A DNA stretch of 37,810 nucleotides from Candidatus Helarchaeota archaeon (GTDB lineage: Archaea > Asgardarchaeota > Lokiarchaeia > Helarchaeales > RDOG01). The stretch is taken from positions 1 through 37,810 of the forward strand of contig JALGVI010000020.1 in assembly GCA_029838215.1 (NCBI GenBank), in the 5' to 3' direction. Under the pieces are notes generated by a model, which was given only the letters and a program-made list of their open reading frames with translations, did not search any database and was not told the DNA's origin. Every line of letters begins with the position of its first letter. The first letter of the stretch is position 1. The position numbers and the translations under genes are program-made. This document shows positions 16,695-23,984 of the stretch, piece after piece.

Positions 16695-16976
16695 ATGAAA
16701 TTGGATTTAAATAACGTTAATGAAACAAAGGCGCGACTCAAGGATTTGATAACTCTCGCCGAAAAGCAAACTTGCGATCAGATCAACATAGATGAACTAA
16801 AACAAATATTAGAAGAAATTGGTGCGAGTTCCGAACTCATGGTAAAATATGAAGACATTTATGATGATGCTGCTGATGCACTCATGCTCGCTGGAATCAC
16901 GGCAGAAGAATGTTCCTGCGATCCCTTACGGAAACACATTCCTAAAGATAAGGAAAAACTTGATCCCAATGCCTAA
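16695..16976 (+). CDS. Small acidic hypothetical protein
   Basis: A 93-residue, mainly helical, acidic protein. It has three cysteines, of which two are close together (CSCDP near residue 75). No family is recognised. GGTGAG just upstream of the ATG is a good ribosome-binding site, and a TATA-like TTATAAAATT lies near 16661-16670. A hairpin with T-tract follows the stop, so it appears to be a single-gene unit. Confidence 0.65.
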   Translation: MKLDLNNVNETKARLKDLITLAEKQTCDQINIDELKQILEEIGASSELMVKYEDIYDDAADALMLAGITAEECSCDPLRKHIPKDKEKLDPNA

Positions 16977-16980
16977 AATG

Positions 16981-17024
16981 TAAGAAAATGAAGTTTCTTA
17001 CTTAATTTTTTCCCTTTTTTTATT
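16981..17024 (+). terminator. Hairpin plus T-tract terminator
   Basis: Perfect seven-base arms TAAGAAA (16981-16987) and TTTCTTA (16994-17000) around a six-base loop, followed by two T-runs. Placed directly after the stop of the 93-residue gene. Confidence 0.5.
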
Positions 17025-17119
17025 TCAGATCCGTTCTTGTAAAATTCAAATACTTGAAAAGGAAAAATAAATCAATCTTGAAATACATTTATTTTATTCA
17101 TTAATTGTTGGAATTTAAT

Positions 17120-17761
17120 ATGTCAAAGAAAACAAGGAAACCGAGAAAAACGCCCAAGAAAACAACAAACACTAAGAAAGATAACGAAACAAATGGTATA
17201 AATAAGGCAGATATGGCTAAGAAACTTTACGACCAAGCATCGGAGTTAAGGAAAAATGGAAAATACGCAGATGCGATTCCTATTTATCAGAAATCCTTGA
17301 ATCTTTCACCAAATAACCCATCAACACTGAATGATATGGCTTGGACTTATTATTTGATGGGAGAATATGAAGATGCCATCCGATATGCCGAAATTGCATT
17401 AGATATTGCTCCGACAAAAGGTTTTATCTGGGATACTCTCGCCTGTGCTTATTTCCAATTGGGAGATATTGATAAATCATGGCAGTGTTTCGAACAAATG
17501 AAACGCGTTGATCCTACTGAAAAAGGAACTGTAGAAATATATCAACGAGTCAAAAAACTAATCCAACCGAAACGCGCTTTCTTTAGTCACAAGGGAAGAA
17601 AAGGAAGCATCAAAGAACAGACAGCACGCGTTCTTGAACCATTTTCAAATAATACAAAAGCAATTTTAGCAATCATCATTATTGCTAGTGGGATTCTTCT
17701 CATTCATAACGTGATATTGGGAATTTATCTATTGCAAACATTTCTTGCCATCATTTTATAG
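17120..17761 (+). CDS. TPR protein with C-terminal membrane anchor
   Basis: About 213 residues from the ATG at 17120 (an upstream TTG adds five). A basic, threonine/lysine-rich N-terminus comes first. Three tetratricopeptide repeats follow at about 38-71, 72-105 and 106-139 in the longer numbering, with the canonical W-LG-Y-A-F-A-P pattern. The last 35 residues form one or two hydrophobic segments, so the TPRs probably face the cytosol from the membrane. TPRs mediate protein contacts; the partner is unknown. It converges on the dehydrogenase gene with two bases between them. Confidence 0.8.
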   Translation: MSKKTRKPRKTPKKTTNTKKDNETNGINKADMAKKLYDQASELRKNGKYADAIPIYQKSLNLSPNNPSTLNDMAWTYYLMGEYEDAIRYAEIALDIAPTKGFIWDTLACAYFQLGDIDKSWQCFEQMKRVDPTEKGTVEIYQRVKKLIQPKRAFFSHKGRKGSIKEQTARVLEPFSNNTKAILAIIIIASGILLIHNVILGIYLLQTFLAIIL

Positions 17762-17763
17762 AT

Positions 17764-18720
17764 TCACGGTCCCGTTTGCACGTTTAAAAGCGGCTCACCA
17801 CTCATCAGCCGTCTGATATTTTCAATAATTCCCGAAATGATTCGATCATGACTTTCTACGGTGCTCCCTGCCACGTGCGGCAATGAAATAACATTTTCTT
17901 TGAATAAAGGATCGTCTGGATCCTCTGGTTCGTTCCAATAAACATCAAGACCGGCACCGGCAATGATCTTATTTTTTAAGGCAAAATATAAAGCATCCTT
18001 CTGAATGATCGGTCCGCGAGCCACGTTTATGATAAATGCAGTTGGTTTCATCAAGCGTAATTCACGTTCCCCAATTAATCCGCGTGTTTCTGGTGTTAGA
18101 GGCGCGTGGATAGAAACAAAATCAGAGTTCTTGAGTATGAAATCAAGATCGGTTTTTTCGCCTAAAAACTTCAGTTTAAATCCGCATTTAACAATGGAAG
18201 AGAGTTGCCGTTTTATTGCAAATATCTTCATCCCAAATGCAGCAGCACGTCTTGCAAGATCCGTCCCTGATTGCCCAAAACCAATTATTCCCAAAGTCTT
18301 ACCTTCAAGCTCTGTGCCGATTGGCCAGCCCAGCCTTCGTGCTTGAAAGGAATCGCGCGCTTCGTTAAATCTTTTTGCCAAAGCCAAAATTAAAAAGAAA
18401 GCCGCCTCCGCTACGGATTGATGATTTGTTCCCGGCGTGTTTGCGACGAGAATTTGCCGGGCACTTGCGGCTTCAAAATCCACGCCTTCAAGTCCCACGC
18501 CAAACTGATGAATCAACTTGAGCCGAGTGGCGGCATTAATGATTTGAGCATCAATTTGTTCCATCGTGGGAATGAGAACATCTACGTCTTTAACCTGTTC
18601 TACAAGAGGACGTGTTGAGTCCTGATAAATAAAACTCACACCAGAGAGTTCATTTTCCAATCTAAGACGTAATTTTTCAGCAGCACGTCGCCAACCATCA
18701 CCGCACCAAATAACTTTCAT
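17764..18720 (-). CDS. D-isomer-specific 2-hydroxyacid dehydrogenase
   Basis: A 318-residue NAD(P)-dependent dehydrogenase of the SerA/GyaR/LdhA family. The nucleotide motif GFGQSG is at 147-152. The catalytic triad of the family is present: Arg235 (NVARGP), Glu264 (WNEPEDP) and His282 (LPHVAGST). It lacks the C-terminal ACT domain of serine-pathway phosphoglycerate dehydrogenases, so glyoxylate/hydroxypyruvate reductase or a specialised 2-hydroxyacid role is also possible. ATG start, five bases after the stop of the ATP-grasp gene, so the two form an operon. Confidence 0.88.
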   Translation of the reverse strand: MKVIWCGDGWRRAAEKLRLRLENELSGVSFIYQDSTRPLVEQVKDVDVLIPTMEQIDAQIINAATRLKLIHQFGVGLEGVDFEAASARQILVANTPGTNHQSVAEAAFFLILALAKRFNEARDSFQARRLGWPIGTELEGKTLGIIGFGQSGTDLARRAAAFGMKIFAIKRQLSSIVKCGFKLKFLGEKTDLDFILKNSDFVSIHAPLTPETRGLIGERELRLMKPTAFIINVARGPIIQKDALYFALKNKIIAGAGLDVYWNEPEDPDDPLFKENVISLPHVAGSTVESHDRIISGIIENIRRLMSGEPLLNVQTGP

Positions 18721-18725
18721 TTGAA

Positions 18726-19631
18726 TCAGTCCAACGTAATCAATGAATTGAGATAATTAATGATCTTACCTGCGACATTACCATGCTCAGTTGAATCTTT
18801 TAAGGTTTTTTCTGCGCCACGAAAACCAATAAACGGATTTATCTCTAGTAAATAAAGTGTCCCATCCTTGCTTGGAAGAGTATCAAGCCCAAAGATTACG
18901 AGACCCGTGAGTTCCTGAATTTTTTGAGCAACTTCACGTGATTGTCGTAGATGCTCATCGATATTTGGATCAATTCTCCGTATTTCGTCCTTAGTCTTAC
19001 CGTGACCACCCTGATGCAGGTTGTGGCGAAAATCCTCCTTAGAATAGCGCATGAATTGAATGGGTTTTTCAGGTCCAATCATGATCGTGCGAATATCATA
19101 GTCCAAGTTGTCCACGTATTCTTGCAAGAGCAAAATTTTATACTTCCTGAAAAGCGATTGAAGTCCTGCCTCATCCTTCAAGGAAACCAAAGTTATATCC
19201 TCGCCAAGCCCCCCTATCATGGGTTTGAACACGTATTTTTTATCTTGATCGAGTTTTTTGATAACGGCTGAAAAGCAGGTGCCAATATAAGTCTCCGGCA
19301 TTTTAATGATTATGCTCAAGTGTTTCTTCCAGAAAAAATAAAAACTCATCTTATCACAAATCTTTAGCGCATGTGATGAAGGAATCACCTTGCATCCTTC
19401 AAGCTCAAGAGTTTCAATCACGTTTAAAAGATATATCACGGAATGCGGAATAAATAAATCAAGAGATGCCCGTATTAGACAAATCTCAGGGATCGTTGGA
19501 AGAGGAAATACCAAATCTTCAAGCGAATAAAAAGAATAAGAAATTTCATGGAAAGCCGCTTCTTCCTTAAGTCGGCGAAATTCATGCGTATCTTTTCCGA
19601 TTATCCAAACATCGTCTCGCTTGACATTCAC
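18726..19631 (-). CDS. RimK-like ATP-grasp ligase (candidate cofactor glutamate ligase)
   Basis: A 301-residue ATP-grasp protein. The nucleotide-binding strand KYVFKPMIGGLGEDI (about 150-164), the LLQEYV hinge (about 185) and the metal-binding LYLLEINPF (about 265) are seen. RimK-type ligases add glutamate to proteins or to F420 and tetrahydromethanopterin (CofF, MptN). Its position divergent from mtd, an H4MPT and F420 enzyme, makes an MptN- or CofF-like role attractive, but lysine-biosynthesis LysX and other amino-acid ligases share the fold. GTG start. It is first in an operon with the 2-hydroxyacid dehydrogenase. Confidence 0.75.
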   Translation of the reverse strand: MNVKRDDVWIIGKDTHEFRRLKEEAAFHEISYSFYSLEDLVFPLPTIPEICLIRASLDLFIPHSVIYLLNVIETLELEGCKVIPSSHALKICDKMSFYFFWKKHLSIIIKMPETYIGTCFSAVIKKLDQDKKYVFKPMIGGLGEDITLVSLKDEAGLQSLFRKYKILLLQEYVDNLDYDIRTIMIGPEKPIQFMRYSKEDFRHNLHQGGHGKTKDEIRRIDPNIDEHLRQSREVAQKIQELTGLVIFGLDTLPSKDGTLYLLEINPFIGFRGAEKTLKDSTEHGNVAGKIINYLNSLITLD

Positions 19632-19825
19632 TCCTGAAACCCCACGTGATGAGATGATAAACCACGGATCTTATTCATTAATAAAAATACTCCATCAATG
19701 AAAATTCAATTGATCACTTGGCAAAATGATTTTAAGTTCACTTGATAACTAAAGCATATAAAATGACGGCTTTTTCTTTTAAGGGGAATTGCCAATTATA
19801 AACAGTAAAGAGAAGTTGAACGACC

Positions 19826-20656
19826 ATGATTAAGATCGGAGTCATAAAATGCGGAAATATTGGAATCTCTCCAGTTTTAGATCTTATTCTTGATGAACGG
19901 GCGGATCGAGAGGACATCGATGTTGCTGTTATCGGAAGCGGTGCCAAACTAGGTCCCGAGCAGTGTGAGGCGGCAACGCGAATAATGTTAGAGCAAGTAA
20001 AACCACAACTAATCTTATTCACGAGTCCAAATACGGCTTTGCCGGGTCCAAAGAAAGCACGAGACATGATCCAACCAACAGGCATCCCAACAATTATTTT
20101 CTCGGATAGTCCTGGAAAGAAAGCAGTTGAAGAAATTGCAGAACGTGGAATGGGTTACATGATCATTAGTGCAGATCCGATGATCGGTGCCCGACGCCCT
20201 TTCTTGGATCCTGCCGAAATGGTTCTTTTTAATTCGGATGTTCTTCGCATTCAAGCAATAACGGGAGTCATTAATTTAGTCGCTGAAACGCTAGAGGCAG
20301 TGATTGATAAAATCAAGCAAGGGCAAAAACCAGAACTGCCACAACTCGTCGTATCACGAAAGAAAGCAATTGCGGCAATGAAATTTCAAAATCCATACGC
20401 TGAAGTCAAGGCAATGGCTGCATTTGAAGCAACTAGTACCGTTGCGGGTCTAAATGTCACGGGATGCTTTAAAACAAAAGGACGTGAAGCATACATGCCA
20501 ATAGTTGGTGCTGCACATGAATTACTCAGACAAGCTGCAAAATTAGCCGATGAAGCCCGCGAATTAGAGAAAGGTGGAAACACTGTCTTTCGAATGCCTC
20601 ACGGAACTGATGGAAAAATCCTGAATAAAAAGGATTTTGTTTCAAAACCCACATAA
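19826..20656 (+). CDS. mtd: F420-dependent methylene-tetrahydromethanopterin dehydrogenase
   Basis: A 276-residue protein matching Mtd along its full length: IKIGVIKCGNIGISPV at the N-terminus, then VIGSGAKLGPEQ, IIFSDSPGKKA and the C-terminal FRMPHGTDGKI. Mtd catalyses reversible hydride transfer between methylene-H4MPT and methenyl-H4MPT using F420. It is a soluble C1-pathway enzyme, used either in oxidation of methyl groups or in the archaeal Wood-Ljungdahl pathway. ATG start; a TATA-like CATATAAAAT lies near 19754-19763. The minus-strand neighbour encodes an ATP-grasp ligase that may act on one of the same cofactors. Confidence 0.97.
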   Translation: MIKIGVIKCGNIGISPVLDLILDERADREDIDVAVIGSGAKLGPEQCEAATRIMLEQVKPQLILFTSPNTALPGPKKARDMIQPTGIPTIIFSDSPGKKAVEEIAERGMGYMIISADPMIGARRPFLDPAEMVLFNSDVLRIQAITGVINLVAETLEAVIDKIKQGQKPELPQLVVSRKKAIAAMKFQNPYAEVKAMAAFEATSTVAGLNVTGCFKTKGREAYMPIVGAAHELLRQAAKLADEARELEKGGNTVFRMPHGTDGKILNKKDFVSKPT

Positions 20657-20675
20657 CTTTTTTTTCTTCTTTTTA
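20657..20675 (+). terminator. T-rich terminator after mtd
   Basis: An eight-T run and a second five-T run immediately after the stop codon. Confidence 0.45.
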
Positions 20676-20863
20676 TCATTTGATCTTGAATTGCATTAAA
20701 GATCTCGTTCTTGTAAATTCTCATTTTGTCTCAAAATTGGATTTTAAAACCATCTCGTCATTAGAATCTAAAAAACTATATAGAATATGGGGCTTTCATT
20801 ATACGTAAAGCTTATTTTAATAAATTAATTAAAAACGTTGAGAAAAAAATTTTGGGATGTTTC

Positions 20864-22486
20864 ATGACCGAAAAACAAGAACACGAAGAAGGCGAATCAC
20901 CCGAATCAAAAGGACTTGATGCTGGTCATTTGGGTCCAATATATATATTAAGATGTTTTACTGTGGTTGGTTTATTATCACTCTTGCCATCATTTTATGT
21001 TGTTTATTTTTATTTTTGGTTTTTATTTAATATAATGCTTCCTTCAATCAATACACTTCTAGAAATAATCATATGGGTCGTTTTATCCTATCTGGTTTGT
21101 ATAGGTAGTTATTATTTAGCCATATTTGTTTCAATAGGTGTTACTAATGTATATCTATGGAAAATTAATAGGAAGACACCACCCCGGCTGGGTTCTTTCG
21201 AACACGAAATATCTAATCCCGATGTAAGAGCATGGCGCAAGCGAACGATAGTGCGCAAGTTCTGTTCATGGCTCACGGGAACTTCAAATTCTCAATGGCT
21301 GCGAAAAATCATGCTCAGGTCATATGGGATAAAAATTGGAAAAAATGTTCGGCTTGGCAAGTATATTCTGGAAGATTATTTCATGGAAATCGGAAATAAC
21401 GTGTTCATGGGTAAAAATACGGTCATCTCAGGTCATTTAATTGATCCTTACAAGTTAACCTTGAATAGAACGATCATAGGTGATAACGTCATCTTTGATA
21501 ATTGGACGGGTTGCGTGGGCACGACAATCGGTAGCAATTCAATAATACTAGGAAAAGCCACTTGTGGCATCCGTGGACAGGTTGCAAAGGGTGGCGGTAT
21601 CTACAAAGGCACGCCTTTACGCAGAATTGCCGATTCATCAATATTTTCTCCAGAACATGTCGAAAATCTTAAAGACATCATTAAAAGTCAAGAATATCTC
21701 AATTATCAGGAAGAAAGAGTTCATGAAATCGAGTTTAATGGAAAAATACTCTTGCTTTACAAGCTCATTGTTGTATTGGGAGCACTTGGAATCGCAATGA
21801 TACCTTTTCTTGCATATACAGCATTAATCATTGAAGTCTTTAAATTTCCAACGTGGATTTTTTGGATTGATCTCATAGTCATTTCATTATATCCTTTGAT
21901 CGTGCTTGCGGCCATCTTTTTGTTTGTTGGCGGTGTAGGTTTCATGACATTCAACATACTTTTTATTTATCGTATAATCTTGAATAAGGGACTGGAAGAA
22001 GGCGAATATTCCCTCACGGATCCTCGCGTGAAAGCATGGAAAACGGGTTATTTATTAAAACTATTTATAATGCGCCTGATTCATGAATCACCAATGGCAT
22101 TTGGTGATGTCATCATTCTTCAAGCCTTTAGAAATCGCATAGCGTCAAATGTTCGCATCGTGAAATGTTTCTTCGATCCTGAATTCATCGATATAGGAGC
22201 AAATACTGAATGTGCGGCTTTTAGTATCATCCACACGCATAGAATCAAAGATGGAAAGCTCATCATTGCAAGAACGAAAATAGGTGAAAATTGTCTCATT
22301 GGAGGATTCGTTCATATTGGAGCTGGCGTGGTCGTAGGTGATAATACCATTATTGGACTGGGTGCCTATGTTCCAGATGGCGCAGTTCTTGATCCTGATT
22401 CTCTCTACCTCGGGAACCCCGCAAAAAAATATCCCAAAACAAAACTGAAAAAAACATATGAAGAAAAAGTCCGTGTCATTGACTAA
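20864..22486 (+). CDS. Membrane-bound double left-handed-beta-helix (hexapeptide) acyltransferase-like protein
   Basis: About 540 residues. Two units of the same layout follow each other: two hydrophobic helices (about 30-55 and 65-90), a linker with NPDVRAWRKR, then a hexapeptide beta-helix (about 150-260). The second pair of hydrophobic helices comes at about 300-325 and 335-370, followed by DPRVKAWKTG and a second beta-helix (about 430-530). This resembles the membrane module found at the C-terminus of some peptide synthetases (Pls-like) and acyltransferase-like proteins. Substrate unknown; cell-surface or lipid modification is a guess. I chose the ATG at 20864 (GGGATG just upstream); a TTG four codons earlier is also open. 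Confidence 0.78.
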   Translation: MTEKQEHEEGESPESKGLDAGHLGPIYILRCFTVVGLLSLLPSFYVVYFYFWFLFNIMLPSINTLLEIIIWVVLSYLVCIGSYYLAIFVSIGVTNVYLWKINRKTPPRLGSFEHEISNPDVRAWRKRTIVRKFCSWLTGTSNSQWLRKIMLRSYGIKIGKNVRLGKYILEDYFMEIGNNVFMGKNTVISGHLIDPYKLTLNRTIIGDNVIFDNWTGCVGTTIGSNSIILGKATCGIRGQVAKGGGIYKGTPLRRIADSSIFSPEHVENLKDIIKSQEYLNYQEERVHEIEFNGKILLLYKLIVVLGALGIAMIPFLAYTALIIEVFKFPTWIFWIDLIVISLYPLIVLAAIFLFVGGVGFMTFNILFIYRIILNKGLEEGEYSLTDPRVKAWKTGYLLKLFIMRLIHESPMAFGDVIILQAFRNRIASNVRIVKCFFDPEFIDIGANTECAAFSIIHTHRIKDGKLIIARTKIGENCLIGGFVHIGAGVVVGDNTIIGLGAYVPDGAVLDPDSLYLGNPAKKYPKTKLKKTYEEKVRVID

Positions 22487-22560
22487 AAATATCACAAAGA
22501 TTAAATCCTTGTATTCGTGTCTTTTATTTAGAATAATCGTATTATATTTTTAATTCAATT

Positions 22561-22947
22561 ATGATGGTGCAATCTTTGGACGAACATGACAAATCGGTGT
22601 TGAAAAACGGCAAAAAAAATGCATCCGAAAAATTACCAAAAAAAGACGGCTTTAAACTCGGACAACTGAGAGGCTACACGCCAAATATGATCGAAATCAT
22701 CAACGATTCGGGATTATCCATCACGCCGTTGCCACTCAATCATGATGTAAATAACGCGTCAAACTTTGGCTTACGCGATCTTACCACGCAAAAAGTTCTA
22801 AATAAACTTAAAGAAAGCCATGAAAAAGTTCAAAACATCGAAGCACACGTGTTAAAAAGAAAAATCGGAACCACGCAAATCTTACTAATTGCACTTGCCA
22901 TTTATATCGTCATCACGGCGATACTTGTTTTCATGACATGGTTTTAA
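22561..22947 (+). CDS. Tail-anchored hypothetical protein with helical stem
   Basis: A 128-residue protein. A lysine-rich soluble N-terminal half is followed by a helical segment with heptad-like spacing (about 71-100) and a single membrane segment at 104-126 that ends at the C-terminus. This layout (cytosolic domain, coil, C-terminal anchor) is that of tail-anchored proteins such as SNAREs, but there is no sequence similarity I can vouch for. ATG start (two in a row). Its last 17 bases overlap a convergent gene. It lies between the membrane acyltransferase and the small GTPase. Confidence 0.65.
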   Translation: MMVQSLDEHDKSVLKNGKKNASEKLPKKDGFKLGQLRGYTPNMIEIINDSGLSITPLPLNHDVNNASNFGLRDLTTQKVLNKLKESHEKVQNIEAHVLKRKIGTTQILLIALAIYIVITAILVFMTWF

Positions 22948-23188
22948 ATGGCTCAACAGGTAAAGTTCTTTTTCTTTCTTCCATGTCTCTAATCGCAAGA
23001 ATCGTATCGAGTAAAAGTTCGGCATCTTCTGGAGCATGATGCTGGAGAAATCGTTTACGTGCAAGTTCGTGTACTTCATAGATGGCTTGCTGAAATAATG
23101 CAATTTCATCGAAACTAAATTCTTTGTTTCTTCGAATATCTTTTGCCCGTTTTTTTTGATATTCTCCAATGAGATCAAATTTTGTCAA
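22931..23188 (-). CDS. Small helical hypothetical protein
   Basis: An 85-residue, charged, fully helical protein without cysteines or membrane segments. The TTG start is the only reasonable start; no in-frame ATG lies before residue 68. The gene ends inside the 3' end of the convergent tail-anchored protein gene. A second frame on the same strand (22885-23178) is open as well, but this frame has the more natural lysine/glutamate/arginine codon pattern. Moderate confidence only. Confidence 0.45.
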   Translation of the reverse strand: MTKFDLIGEYQKKRAKDIRRNKEFSFDEIALFQQAIYEVHELARKRFLQHHAPEDAELLLDTILAIRDMEERKRTLPVEPFKTMS

Positions 23189-23460
23189 GTAAATTCCTTC
23201 CAGTAACGTGTTTATGAATTACACGCACGACAGGAACTTGAACTTGAATAATATCCAAATATCATCGTTCAACATGCTTATTTTTAAATTTAAAACAAAT
23301 TAAGTCCATTTGTCGATTATTGTACCAATTCAATTAAATTCGCATATTTTTAATATACAAAAAACATAAAGGAAATCAATAGATATTTCTCTAATAAAAT
23401 AAATTGAGACGTGAAGAATCTTTAAATCGGCTCCTGTTAAATATTATTTGAGTGTTAAGA

Positions 23461-23967
23461 ATGAAAAAGAAACAAGTTTCTTTTAAAGTCATTCTAGTTG
23501 GGGATAAAGCAGTAGGAAAGACAAGCATCTTAAAGAAATATGTGAATGATGAATTTCCTGAAAAACATGAATCCACTTGGGGCGTAAATTTAATACGAAA
23601 AGAGTTCCCTGATGGCGATAAAGGCAAAAACGTGACTTTTTGGGATATTACCAGCAATGATCTGTTTCAGGATCAACGTATTTACTATTATGAAGGTGCT
23701 GAAGCCGTGATTCTCGTCTATGATGTTACTAAACCCGAAACATTTTCCAATCTAGAAAGATGGTATGAAGAAATTGCAGCTAATTTAAAGCTAGAGAAAG
23801 AACCCATCTTTATTTTAGGAAATAAAAACGATCTTGACCAAAACATTCCGCAAAAAGCCATTCAAGAATTTACGTTCAGAATAGAAGCAAAACATTTTTT
23901 CATTTCGGCTAAAACCGGTGAGAATGTAGATAAAGTCTTCAAAAAGATAATTAATACATTTGAATAA
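23461..23967 (+). CDS. Ras/Rab-like small GTPase with degenerate switch II
   Basis: About 168 residues, a single G domain. In the longer numbering from the GTG at 23452 these motifs are seen: P-loop GDKAVGKTS (17-25), switch I threonine near 42 (STWG), G3 WDITSN (64-69), G4 NKND (124-127) and G5 SAK (142-144). The G3 motif departs from WDTAGQ: the glycine is serine and the catalytic glutamine is asparagine, so intrinsic GTP hydrolysis should be weak. No C-terminal cysteine for prenylation is present. Asgard genomes carry many Ras-superfamily GTPases. A TATA-like CTTTAAATC at about 23419-23427 sits some 34-42 bases before the ATG, suggesting a very short leader. Confidence 0.9.
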   Translation: MKKKQVSFKVILVGDKAVGKTSILKKYVNDEFPEKHESTWGVNLIRKEFPDGDKGKNVTFWDITSNDLFQDQRIYYYEGAEAVILVYDVTKPETFSNLERWYEEIAANLKLEKEPIFILGNKNDLDQNIPQKAIQEFTFRIEAKHFFISAKTGENVDKVFKKIINTFE

Positions 23968-23984
23968 AAACAAAAAAAAAGAAT

